64,000 bases of DNA, from NCBI RefSeq assembly GCF_001039355.2, contig NW_019775838.1:48654-112653 (forward strand). Direction: 5' to 3'. A program made the translations under genes and the position numbers. Positions 48,411 to 59,064 of this stretch are shown here, one piece after another (the first letter of the stretch is position 1; the number at the start of each line of letters is the position of its first letter). Under the pieces are notes generated by a model that was not told the DNA's origin, searched no databases, and saw only the letters and a program-made list of their open reading frames with translations. The DNA comes from Lingula anatina (taxonomy: Eukaryota; Brachiopoda; Lingulata; Lingulida; Lingulidae).

Positions 48411-48539
48411 GAAGAAGTGTTAGAACTGCCTAGAGTACAACGCTCACTGACGAAAACACTCAGAAAAAGACAAATGAAATTTCTGGGCCATACCATCAGA
48501 AAAGACGGAATAGAAAAACTTGTACTCTGCGGGAAAATT
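48411..48539 (+). pseudogene. LINE reverse-transcriptase C-terminal fragment upstream of P4
   Basis: Open for 43 codons: SLTKTLRKRQMKFLGHTIRK then DGIEKLVLCGKI. This is the characteristic end of LINE ORF2 proteins. Related fragments precede P2 (39,656) and P5 (about 49,870) but not P1 or P3. Confidence 0.75.
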
Positions 48540-48636
48540 GACGCCATTTTGTTTTTTTTCTCTCTTTTTATTTTGTTCTGTTGAGCTTAATTCCGAATAC
48601 AACTGCACTATACGTTTCTGTATTTCAGGGACGGCA

Positions 48637-48831
48637 ATGCAGATATTTACCCGACCTGGCTGGGGGGCCGTAGTGTTTACAGTATTCCTACTGTGCACCT
48701 TCGCTGTTGGAGGCTACTCGTGCATCTTTAATCCGCTGACCTCCAGATGCCTTGCAAGCACTTGTCGAACTGGATACCAGTGTCTTTTAACTGGGGGATA
48801 TGTGTGTGGCTGTGTTGAAATAACTGGCTGA
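48637..48831 (+). CDS. secreted six-cysteine peptide P4 (short-loop form)
   Basis: 64 residues from ATG 48,637, 8 nt after acceptor CTGTATTTCAG. An in-frame open stretch extends upstream to 48,520 but lies across the acceptor and LINE relic, so the later ATG, conserved in all sisters, is chosen. The mature peptide is identical to P2 (C-X8-C-X4-C-X5-C-X7-C-X-C); the signal differs at two residues (GAVVFTVFLLC). AATAAA at 48,907. It lies in divergent orientation to M1 with the M1 first exon about 1.1 kb upstream. Function unknown. Confidence 0.85.
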   Translation: MQIFTRPGWGAVVFTVFLLCTFAVGGYSCIFNPLTSRCLASTCRTGYQCLLTGGYVCGCVEITG

Positions 48832-49381
48832 CTGAATACCAGAATCTATTTCTGTTGACTTGACAATCTTTCGAACTATGGAGGGTGCTTCAGTGTATGA
48901 AGTTGCAATAAAATTAAATTGGCACCACGTTCTTTGTGTTTGTATGTGTGTGAATATGTGTGTTTGTTGAAATGACAACAGTTTTCACTAATCCTTGATA
49001 CTTTCAATTAAAACAAATTCAACTTCTAAAAATAAATTATTTTTGGCCCTAACTGTAGGCCTGATAATGAAGATAATATTCTATTGGTAACTGCATGCTG
49101 CATATATCTTAGGATAAGGAAGCTGACACATCGTAACTGGAAACCATAATATATTTTCTGCGTGATACCTATATTCGTGTTTATTAAGCAGGAAATTAAG
49201 TCATTCTATGACGCAAACGCCCAACTTTGGCCTTATTAAATCACAAACAGTGGTAAAATCATTAACATCTTCATTACACACCGTTATTATCAATCATTAC
49301 TGCTTATTTTACAGTTACATCTCGCAAGCACCCTAATATAACTCACACCATAACGCCCTCGTAAGCTCTCAAGCTCGGGCC

Positions 49382-49419
49382 AAGAAGTTATAAAGAGAAC
49401 CTTCTCATTATAACTTCTT
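49382..49419. mobile_element. 38-bp palindromic micro-insertion with 9-bp target duplication
   Basis: Arms AAGAAGTTATAA and TTATAACTTCTT form an almost complete hairpin. GCTCGGGCC is duplicated exactly on both sides (49,373-49,381; 49,420-49,428). Sister sites at about 35,830 and 40,680 are empty. Resembles the 20-bp palindrome at 59,851. Confidence 0.85.
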
Positions 49420-49867
49420 GCTCGGGCCTAAGGAAGACCTGGACAGTAATTAAACCACCAAGAATGTCGTTATTGTCATTTATTATCGCATATTGCACGC
49501 TTGTCACCACTGTGATAACTCTTATAAGTGATAAAAAATATCATTAAATCTTGTGCGTGATCCCAATTAAAGATTTCATTGCTCTTTTCTCGTCCATAAA
49601 TAATGTATCATTCATTATTTATGGACGTGATGGAGGTGCATAATTCAATGCTGGTAGCTTTGACAACAAACTAGTAATAAATAACACTCTGTGTTTTTAT
49701 TTTGGTAAAAAAAGAATTGTCACATACGTGATATAAGTCAGCTATTAAGCGCAGGTGGTGTTAGCACTATATAATAAAAAAAATTAAATGGAACCGAAAC
49801 GGGACATTTTCAACAAAATCCAGGATAAAGTTATAGGACAAGAATACAGCTGTTTTTTTTTTAAAGC

Positions 49868-49972
49868 AATGAAGAAGAACTAAATTACTAAGAAAAAGAC
49901 AAATCAAATTTCTGGGCCATACGGACAGAAAAGACGGAATAGAAAAACTTGTACTATACAGGAAAATTGACG
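49868..49972 (+). pseudogene. LINE reverse-transcriptase C-terminal fragment upstream of P5
   Basis: A shortened, decayed copy of the fragment at 48,411 (RKRQIKFLGH then K-D-G-I-E-K-L-V-L), lying between the unit spacer and the P5 acceptor region. Confidence 0.65.
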
Positions 49973-50079
49973 CCATTTTCTTTTTTCTTTCTTTTTATTT
50001 TGTTCTGTTGAGTTTAATTCTGTATACTTTAGCTTAAAATCAGCTGCACTATGTACATTTCTGTATTTCAGAGACGGTC

Positions 50080-50304
50080 ATGCAGATATTTACCCGACCT
50101 GGCTGGGGAGGAGTAGTATTTACAGTATTCCTACTGTGCACCTTCGCTGTTGGCGGCGACTCTTGCAGATATAATCCGCTGACTTATAGCTGCTTTCCAA
50201 AAACCTGTCCACTGGGATACCTGTGTCGTTTAACCTGGGGTTATTATTCTAAAGGCCAGTGGAAATATCTGTGTGGTTGCCGTAAAAACGAAGTATCTGG
50301 CTGA
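50080..50304 (+). CDS. secreted six-cysteine peptide P5
   Basis: 74 residues from ATG 50,080, 8 nt after acceptor CTGTATTTCAG. The signal is MQIFTRPGWGGVVFTVFLL then CTFAVGG. The mature part is C-X8-C-X4-C-X5-C-X15-C-X-C, with a Tyr/Trp/Lys-rich long loop (TWGYYSKGQWKYL) and a basic tail. It is the intact counterpart of P3. The poly(A) signal position seen in P3/P4 reads TATAAA here. No own first exon found within 1.4 kb upstream (P4 intervenes). Function unknown. Confidence 0.85.
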   Translation: MQIFTRPGWGGVVFTVFLLCTFAVGGDSCRYNPLTYSCFPKTCPLGYLCRLTWGYYSKGQWKYLCGCRKNEVSG

Positions 50305-53290
50305 CTGAATACCAGAATCGCAGCTTCTATATGTATAACATTGAAGCTATTAAAATAACATTTCTGTTGGCTTGACATTCTTTGCGATTATACGTTGTGC
50401 TACAGTGTACAGTGTTGCTATAAAACACAATTGGCATGGTATTCTTTTCTTTCTTTCTTTTTTTGTGTGTTTGTCGAAAGAACAACGTTTTCATTAACCC
50501 GCGATAATTTTAATCTTAAAAGAAGTAACATCCGTTCCTTACTGTAGGCCTAATAATGACGATGCAATTAAATCACTGCATGCTGTACATGTCTCAGATT
50601 AATTAGCACTTATAAAGAAGTTGGAAAAATTTAAATGGGAATCCTCAATCTGATACTTATATTCGTGTTTTACCAAGCGGGAAATTAAGTCATTGTATGG
50701 GGGACAATTAAAGGCCGAACCAACTACCAGACTCGGCACCGAAGGATCCTGAATTCAGCGGTAGATCGGACCACACTGCCAGTCATCAAGGTGTGCGTCA
50801 GTATGAGCTTCGATGTATCAGACGCGACACAGCTCTTGCCGAGTACGCGACATGATAGTTATGATTCTCAGTGGGGTTGGAATGTATTACATCACCACTC
50901 AAAATTTGTATGACACTGTGAAATGCGCACTGAGGCACACCTTGAAAACATGACGTCACGCTTAGTCCACTGCGCATGCGTGCACTTTTAATGAGTTGCT
51001 AGATTGCCATAGGAAAATGAATGGGTTCGCGCTTCGTGGGTAATTCGTGATAATTGACAAACTAACGGCCTGATGCCGATAGACAGCAACGCTGTGCTAT
51101 GCTTCAAGGCCACCTGACCAAATATCGCTAGCGTTTTAAAAAAAATAATTCTGTTGTACACACGTACTAAGAAGTTTGCCGTGTATTGCCTAGCCCACCC
51201 TCAGCAAAACGTACATATTTTCAGAAATAGTGATTTTAGACGGTAGATTCACTCAGAAACAGAGGCAAACTAATTCGTTGCCGATAGCACCAGCAGATAG
51301 CAGCACCATACAGAGTCTGATTAAAAACTTTCATGGCAATTGAAGAACTTTTACCACTGTACAATGGAGTCTAAAAAAAGCACTTGGCACAAATGTGAAA
51401 CTGCCCAGTGCAGGGCCGAGAATTCAATCAGTATTTTCAATCATATTATCAGATTCTACATAAATTGACTGACAATATCACTACTCAGTATTTAAATAAT
51501 CTCTTTATCCAAAATTCCTATCAATATTTAATAATAATGCAAAATTCTTCTTTCAGATTGCTATTTATTTTAAATTTTAATGCTGCAACTCTTCCAAAAT
51601 AATCTTGCAGTAAAGGAAAAATGCAGATAATAAGGGGGGGGGGGGAGGAAGACCAATTTTACCCACATTATTCAATTATTTGAATATAAAAAGAATAAGA
51701 TCACGATTTAACAAATTAAAATAATCTTTCATGAACTCTTTCATGAATAACATATTAAACAAAATTAAAGTTATAAATTAGTGGCAATGGCTTATTCTGG
51801 AATATATGACCTCTGCACATCATCAGTACCTGACTTGGTACAGTATAGTTACTACTTGGATACAGAGTTAGATTTAATAATGTAACAATAAGAACAATAT
51901 ATATTACAATAAACTTCTCTGTACATGTCAGACTCTTGTTACCATGAACTAACACTACTTGACAATGGGCTGAGCACTTATCACAGAGTCTGTGTGAGAT
52001 GCCATTGTTGTGCTGTGATTGGCTAGTTGAGTCACGTGAAGCCCTACTGTAGCGCCCTCGCGTATCGCGTGAATGCTGCGCATTTCTGGCCATGCCATTA
52101 GACTCCTTTACTGTCATTTATTATCACTTATTACACAGTTGAACGGGGAAAGTGACTGTGGTTAGTTATTATAATAACATATATGTAAATGTGTGATACC
52201 AGTTACATCTCGCAAGCACCCGAATGTACTCCATAATCCTCTCGTAAGCTTTCAAGCTCAGTAATTAAAACGTCACCACCCCCCCCCAATAAATGCCGTT
52301 ATTGTCATTTATTATAGCATATTACACGATTGTTACAACTGTGATAACTCCAGTAAGTGATTAAATTAGTATTTATTCTAGTGTGTGATTCCCATTACAT
52401 CTCGCTAGCTCGGTGATAATAGAGTCATGCCTAGGCATTAATTACGTTAATGACCCCCAAAGAGCACCTTCCTGTCATTATGGTTTCATTTTTATAGAAA
52501 ATATTACATGATACAGGAAATTGTGATCGGGGTTTTGAACGAAACACAGTAACTGTTGGTGACACTTCGCCAGCTGTTCATTGGACGGTCAATGCAAATC
52601 ATCAGGAGCCATCTTCTTTTTTTCCTAGGGGAAGGGGGTTCGTGGTTTAAAACCTGTCCAAACTTGTAAAAAGCAGCACACATGCTTCATGAAATACCCA
52701 AGTCTCTAGAAAAGATCTCTGCTTAGCGTTGTTGATGTTTTTCTTCAACTTTCTCTGTTTTGATAATGTTGCCCACAAGCCAATAGGATGAGTTCAAGCT
52801 GTATTCATTCATACGAGAGAACGTTCTGATAAAGACACCAACCAGAGCTCATGGTACCGAGAAGCATAGCTGGCCCCATCTGTCGTCAACCTTATCCCGC
52901 ACCTGTTCAATTCGTTTCCCAAAAGTTGCTCAAACTGCACTAATCTAGGTGACCAAACTTTCATTTACTGAGTCTATATTGGACCTCATTAATGAAGAAA
53001 TGATTTAAAAACACTAAACACAATGTTAATGCTTGTACCATTTATTACCGTGAAACCTGATACACTGATTGCAGTTCTCGTGAGAACTGAAAGCCCCGGG
53101 TTCGGGATCATCCTTATGTCTCTCAGTCAACCAGTCAGTGTTGGTTCTGTTTAAGTATATGTGACAACTCAGGGGTAAATAATACAGTTTACATCATATG
53201 TGACAGGGTTAAATTGGATCGTAGAGGGTTCAGCCATAAAACTTCTGATGTTGATGTCCCCGGGTTCAGCGACAAGTTTTAGGACCATTA
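50305..53290. other. P5-M2 convergent spacer
   Basis: 50,305-50,945 matches the P3 downstream block including a hairpin element (about 50,711-50,945). 52,095-53,290 matches the M1 downstream block (45,460-46,650). Between them, about 50,946-52,094 has no counterpart in the P3-M1 spacer and is a probable insertion. Its minus-strand open frame 51,755-52,117 has no recognised domain and may be part of a mobile element. Poly-G tract at about 51,636. AATAAA for M2 (minus) near 53,041. Confidence 0.6.
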
Positions 53291-53500
53291 TTAATCATCA
53301 TACATACACTGGCAGATGAATATCGCCTTTCTGGAGTAGCCAATCGATGCCCCTAGACATTTTTTACCCCCGTCACACGAACCGACACAGCTGTTGGTCT
53401 GCGGGTCCATGGAACAGGCCTCAGCCACGGTGCACAACATGCTGAGCTGGTACACCGTCAGCAGAAGGATTGTCAGGGCGAATAGAGAGGACCTTGGCAT
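53291..53500 (-). CDS. secreted six-cysteine peptide M2
   Basis: 69 residues. The signal is MPRSSLFALTILLLTVYQLS then MLCTVAEA. The mature part is C-X8-C-X3-C-X5-C-X14-C-X-C with a long loop containing Y-S-R-K-A-I-F-I and a C-terminus C-Q-C-M-Y-D-D. Acceptor and 8-nt leader are as in M1. Intron 53,509-54,075 (567 bp) leads to the first exon at 54,076. It faces P5 tail to tail. Function unknown. Confidence 0.86.
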   Translation of the reverse strand: MPRSSLFALTILLLTVYQLSMLCTVAEACSMDPQTNSCVGSCDGGKKCLGASIGYSRKAIFICQCMYDD

Positions 53501-54075
53501 GGTTGTTTCTGTGAAATATGACGGTTGAACATGTTAACAGGCCAAGGTTATTTCGGGGTTCTCTAAGCGGTACAGATTAAACATGAATAAAAAATGATTG
53601 TTTTTTAGAAATAGCTTTTTCTCTTTTTACCCTTCAGAACACTCTGCTAATTTATTTATAGTGTTTTGATATCATTTCAATCAACTTTATTTCAAAAGGC
53701 AGGGAATCGTACATCTTGGAATATTCGAATTTCTATATGACTTGGATCCTTAAAATCTGTTTTTATCTGAATCTTTTGAAACAGAAACCACCCAGTTTTA
53801 TTCCAGAAAGATTATCTAAACTACGCAGGACACAAACCAACCGAGATATGGTAGGGTGGACAAACCAGCGCAATTATTATGCAAATCCCATGGAGTAACT
53901 AATTGAAAGACATTTTCAGACAAGGCTGAAAATCAGAAATTCAGCAAACCTAAGTGTTTATTCTCCTTACATTTTATGTCGTAATTCTCCCATTGTATAC
54001 ATGTAGGTATCATATATGTACGAATAACCCCCCACCGCCCTCTCCGACAACCAATTAGTAAAACTGCATATTTAC

Positions 54076-54260
54076 CTTAGCTGGCAAAACCACTCGGAAC
54101 AGTTAGAAGAAGATGCACCTCGCTGTACCTCTGTCTAACAAAACTGTTAAACTGACTCGCTTTATCCCAGGGAGTAGGTTTTTAATATTCAACAATATAG
54201 GTGTGCGCATGCTTAAAAATTGTCATGGCACACGTGGCCTCTATTCAAATAATGAGAACA
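54076..54260 (-). promoter_or_regulatory. promoter and non-coding first exon of M2
   Basis: Minus strand: GGCCACGTGTGCC (E-box), GCATGCGCACACC, AACAGTTTTGTTAGACAG, GAGGTGCATCTTCTTC, GTGGTTTTGCCAGCTAAG ending at 54,076, donor GTAAATATGC. The C-run (G on the minus strand) in the intron is short here. Confidence 0.68.
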
Positions 54261-55664
54261 AATTAACTGACACTTTTTTATTTCTTTCACGCCTTAAAAG
54301 ATGCACCATTGCTTACTGTCATTAAACCACTTTTTATTTATTTCATACCTAAATCGATACAATTTTGCAAACGGTCATTAAACCATCATTTCAAAACTGG
54401 CTCTAAGGGAGGGTGGGGCTAGTCCGCCCTTGGGGCAAATCCGCACATCCCCTATATCTCGAAAGTGAAACGATGAATCACGCCCTCCGCCACTTTGAGA
54501 AGTCACATTATATGTTTAAGCGCGCTGAAGTAAAAATCGCGGCCTGTAAAACCACGTAGTGTTCCTCGTCAGTCAAAACACGTTTTATTACATGGTAGGC
54601 CCAAGTAAATTTTTCAGACTCTATTTATTGTCTAATTTATATGTATATTATATAGGGGGTATGGCCTTATCTGCGACATACTATTGGTTTGCATACGTAT
54701 TGCAAATATTATGCAATCACGTGTTTAACAAAAAAAAAAAAAAAAGTCCTATTGGGCTTAGTCTGCTACTTTTGCACGGGGCTAGTTCGCTCCAGGGCAG
54801 ACTTGCCTCATTACATAAAACCTCTTGTTAAACGTATTTTCTGATGAAAGTTAACGTTTTTTTAATGTTTTTTAACGGGTGGCAGATTTAGAGGGGGCGC
54901 GTCAGGGGGGTTCTGAACCCCCCCCCCTTCGATTTCTGGTCCCCTCTTGGAATTAGTATTCTGAGTAGCTGAATCATAGTTCTAAACCGTACCAAATGGC
55001 ACCGTTCGCCCTCTAAAATAACAAAATTTTTCGGGCCCCGAACCCTACGCCAAGTGTGTGTGTGTGGGTTCGGGTTGCAGAATTGTCTGTAGTTTGATAG
55101 AAAGATATAAAGAGGCAAACATCAACGGGTGTTAAAAGTTCGTCATCTTCATCGTGTTCACACAGGTTATACCTTGCTTAGTTTTAGAGAAGAAACAATA
55201 AGAAACAAAATTACTATTTTGAACCCAAATAAACTCAAAAAATTTGGTTTGTCACCGAGCACATAATCTGGCTCTATCTGTAGCCAATCTTATTCCACAC
55301 CTATTCAATACGTTTCCCAAAAGTTGTTCAAACTGCACTAATCTAGGTGACCAAACTATTCATTTACTGAGTCTATATCATGCCTCATAAATGAGGAAAT
55401 GATTAAAAAATACTGAACACAATGTTAATGCTTGTACATTTTATTTACGTGAAACCTGATACACTGATTGCAATTCTCGTGAGAACCGAAAGCCCCGGGT
55501 TTAGGATCATTCTAATGTCTCTCAGTCAACCAGAATTTCATGTTATGGTTCTGTTTATTTTCTGTTTATGTGACAGGTTAATATCGTAGAGGGTTCAGCC
55601 ATAAGACTTCTGCCGTGGACGTCCCCGGGTTCAGCGACAAGTTTCAGGACCATTAATAATAATC
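54261..55664. other. spacer between M2 promoter and M3
   Basis: No gene. Contains a poly-A tract (about 54,730) and C/G-run rich sequence at about 54,890-55,080 (GGGGGGTTCTGAACCCCCCC). From about 55,140 it matches the M downstream block of the other units (ACCTGATACACTGATTGCA and the CCCGGGTT words). Confidence 0.5.
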
Positions 55665-55865
55665 TTACATGCACTCGCATTTACGTGTCACCTGCCAGAG
55701 GGAGTAGGAAACCGACATCTGACACTGTCTACCCCCGGAACACGAACCAAGACAGCTGTTGGCCTTCGGGTTCATGGAACAGGCGTCAGCTAAAGTGTAC
55801 AATATGCTGAGCTGGTACACCGTCAACAGAAGTATTGTCAGGGCGAATAGAGAGGACTTTGGCAT
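55665..55865 (-). CDS. secreted six-cysteine peptide M3
   Basis: 66 residues, the most diverged M signal (MPKSSLFALTILLLTVYQLS then ILYTLADA). The mature part is C-X8-C-X3-C-X5-C-X14-C-X-C, ending directly after C-E-C-M. Loop W-Q-V-T-R-K is unlike the other members. The first-exon donor reads AAA|GTAAAT instead of AAG|GTAAAT; intron 55,874-56,640 (767 bp) is longer owing to extra sequence and A-runs. Function unknown. Confidence 0.83.
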   Translation of the reverse strand: MPKSSLFALTILLLTVYQLSILYTLADACSMNPKANSCLGSCSGGRQCQMSVSYSLWQVTRKCECM

Positions 55866-56640
55866 GGTTGTTTCTGTAAAATATGGAGGTTGAACATGTT
55901 AACAGGACAAGGACATTTCGGGCTTGTTTTCAGCGGAACAGGTTAGATATGAATAAGAAAATAGCGATAAATATCGTTCTTAAGATTTAACAATTTTTAT
56001 TTTTACCCTTTCGTTATTGTTTCAATTAACTGTATTTGAGAAGGGCCTGTTTCAGATAAAAGCAATGAATCGTACATTTTGGAATATTGGAATTTGTATA
56101 TGACTTGGATTCTTGGAATTTGTTTTCATCTGAATATTTTGAAACAGAAACCACCCAGCTTATTCCAGAATGATTATCTAAACCACGCAGAACACGAACC
56201 AACCGAGAATTGGTAGGGTGGACAAACCAGCGCAATCATTATACAAATCCCACAGAGTAAATAATAAGAAGACATTTCCAGACAAGGGTTGATGAATCCT
56301 TATACAATAATGATTTGCCGCTTCAAAGATTTCTGCACCTCTATGACAAGAAATAATGGGGGATTTAAAGTTACCCCATAATGTACTAATACTGACAAGA
56401 GATTACTCTCTATCTAAGGACAAACCATCAACCTATTTCTGTTTTTATCCTATCGATATTTTCTTCTTTCAAAAAAAAAAAAAAAAAAAAAAACATCAAA
56501 ATCAGAAATTCAGCAAATTCAAGGATTTATTCTCTTTACATTATACATGTATGTCGTAATTCTCCCACCTGTTCATGTATGTACGAGTTATCTCCCCCCC
56601 CCCCCCCTCCGACAACCAATCAGTAAAACTGCATATTTAC

Positions 56641-56820
56641 TTTAGCTGCTAAAACCATTCGGAATGGGTAGAAGAAGATGCACCTCGCTGGACCTCTGTC
56701 TAACAAAGCTGTTAAACTGACTCTTCTTATCGCAGGGAGTGGGTTTAAAATAATCAATATTGGTGTGCGCATGCTCACAACTTGTCATGGCACACGTAGC
56801 CTCTATCTAAATAATGAGAA
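56641..56820 (-). promoter_or_regulatory. promoter and non-coding first exon of M3
   Basis: Minus strand: ACGTGTGCC with the E-box altered (CTACGTGTGCC), GCATGCGCACACC, AACAGCTTTGTTAGACAG, GAGGTGCATCTTC, then a changed exon end (TGGTTTTAGCAGCTAAA). The CACGTG core and the splice-donor context are both weakened compared with sisters. Confidence 0.6.
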
Positions 56821-56892
56821 TCAATTAACTGACACTTTTTATTTCTTTCACACATTAAAAATACATACATATACATACATACAGTGTATTTT

Positions 56893-57135
56893 TATTGGTA
56901 GATATGTGTGTGGCTGTCGAGAAATATCTGGCTGACTGAATACCAGAATCTGGCCGCTGAATCTCAACATCTTATATGCATAACTTTTAAGCTTGTGTGT
57001 TAAAATAACAATTTTTTCACCAACGCTTGATAATTTTAATTAAAAGAATTTTAACTTCTTAAAAGAACTTATTTTCGGTCCTTACTGTAGGCCTGATAAA
57101 GAAGATAATGTTCTATTGGTAACTGTATGCAGTGC
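56893..57135 (+). pseudogene. P6: 3' remnant of a P-type gene
   Basis: Only the last coding segment remains (GRYVCGCREISG then TGA at about 56,933), followed by P-type 3' UTR (TGACTGAATACCAGAATCTGG). The signal peptide, C1-C4 and acceptor are missing; instead the upstream neighbour is the M3 promoter. It shows that a P gene once stood within the M array. Confidence 0.8.
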
Positions 57136-58394
57136 AAGTAGTAGGAGAGGAGGTTTTCAAGCCCCAAACTTTGCGGGATAGCATACTTTTTAATGCAATT
57201 TTTTGGTGACGGAATGTGGGATGCTTCTTAGTAAGCTGCTATTTTTAGCCATCGACTGGGTCTAATTTACTTTTTGGAGGCATCATATACATTATTATTT
57301 CATTTCTATTGTCGGACCTTTGTAAGCGAATTTTAATGACGATTATTTTATAATATAAAACTTGAAAACTTTAAAAAAACCGAAGCATTATTTTTAGTGA
57401 CCCTTGACACGATGCTTCTTAGTAAGCTGCTATTTTTAGCCACCGACTGGGTCTGATTTACAGCTCTTGCTATGTTTGTTGACATTAAATGAACTTATTT
57501 TCGGTCCTAACTGTACATGTAGGCCTGATAAGGAAGATAACATTCTATTGGTAACTGTATGCAGTGCATGTCTTAGATCTTCTGTGGGATACCTACTTTA
57601 CATTCGTGTCTGATTAAACGGGAAAATTACATCATGAGGGACATTTAGGTATATGACGCAAGGCCCAACTCCGGCCTTGTTAAGTCATAACCAGTCGTCA
57701 AAACATTAACATTTTTTAGTCATTATGGCTTTTTTGGAAAATATAATATTATATGGATAAAATGATATTGTAAGCGGGGTTCTGGTTACAGAATTGTCTG
57801 TGTTTTGAAAGAAAGAAGCACATCAACTGGTGGTAGAAGTTTGTCATCTTCATCCTGCTCACACAGGTTATATCTTGCTTAGAAGGAACAAAAATCTAAA
57901 ATGACTATTTTGAACCCAAAAATACTACCAATAAATTTGTCACCGAGTACATAATCTGGCTCTATCTGTCACCAACCTTATTCAACATCTATTCAATACG
58001 TTTCCCAAAAGTTGCTCAAACTGCAATCATCTAGGTAACAAAACTATTTATTAGCTTATAGTCTATATCATGCCTAATAAATAAGGAAATGATTTGAAAA
58101 TACTGAACACAACATTTATGCTTGTATCATTTATTAACGTCAATCCTGATGCACTGATTGCAGCTCTCGTGAGAACCAAAAGCCCCGGGTTCAGGATAAT
58201 TCTAATGTCTCTCAGTCCAACCAGAATTTCATGTTATTGTTCTGCATATTTGCTCTAAGTTTATGTGTAAACTCAGGGGTAAATAATACAGTTTGCATCA
58301 TATGTGACAGGGTTATATCGGATTATAGAGGGTTCAGCCATAATACTTCTGCCGTGGATGTCCCCGGGTTCAGGGAAAAGTTACAGGACCGTTA
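57136..58394. repeat. P6 3' region with internal tandem duplication
   Basis: An 80-bp block (GAACTTATTTTCGGTCC through GGTAACTGTATGCAGTGCA) occurs at about 57,062 and again at about 57,488. Between them GATGCTTCTTAGTAAGCTGC followed by ATTTTTAGCCA is itself present twice (57,220 and 57,411). From 57,890 the sequence is the M-type downstream block. No gene. Confidence 0.7.
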
Positions 58395-59053
58395 TTAAAG
58401 TCATAATAACTCTTCGTTTTGGTCAAAAATTGAATTTTCCTGGAGTAAACGGCAATTTTCCCGTACTTACCACGTACATTCGTACGTACATTCCTGCATT
58501 CAAAGTTAGTCCAGGGTTTTTTCCTAAACGTTTGGTTTTTTGTTAAAATCTCTTAAGAGATTTTAACTGACGGAGCCCTCTCTGACATTGCATAGTCACG
58601 CGATATCGAGCGATAGGTTCTGGTGACCTACTTAATACCGCGGGAAAAGCAGACAACAACAACGCTATATAACAATAATATAAGATATATTCGTCTTATT
58701 GCTCAAAATGCATTTATATCTACAATGTGTGCAATTCTGGGCTTTTCGTTATCCGACGCACTGTACAAAAACTCGCAACTTACGTCTGCGTATTGCATCA
58801 GGGGTTTGGCGCCAGATGTTATTCTGGTCTCGAATGAAAGCGAGAATCCGCGTGACACCCTAACTTCATTGGCAACGGATGCCTTGAAGATGCCGGGAAG
58901 AAAGGCATAGAAAGCCCTATTGACAAGCACAAATTTTAGTTTTACTACAATAACGGCTGTTTTAGTGGTAAAATGCAATAGAATATATTTCCATGCGTTG
59001 TTTACAATGTATTTCTTGCGGAATTTTGAATCTCAAAGGAAGAGTTATTATTG
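58395..59053. mobile_element. long TTAA MITE copy inserted just after M4
   Basis: The left end (TTAAAG...CATAATAACTCTTCG) and the right end (GAAGAGTTATTATTGC) are inverted. Interior words CTGGAGTAAAC and TTAAAATCTCTTAAGAGATT match the copy at 20,293. About 310 bp of additional sequence lies in the middle. It interrupts the M-type 3' UTR (sisters read GGACCRTTATTAATMATCATA), 12 bp beyond the M4 stop codon. Confidence 0.82.
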
Positions 59054-59064
59054 CTGTAATCATC

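Noticed and set aside
51755-52117. 120-codon minus-strand frame between P5 and M2
   Set aside because: No start context, splice support or recognisable domain; it lies in an insertion absent from the sister spacer and spans into the shared block. Possibly mobile-element sequence.
58623-58978. Open frames of 91-96 codons on both strands
   Set aside because: They lie entirely inside the TTAA MITE, overlap each other on opposite strands, and have no homologue-like features.
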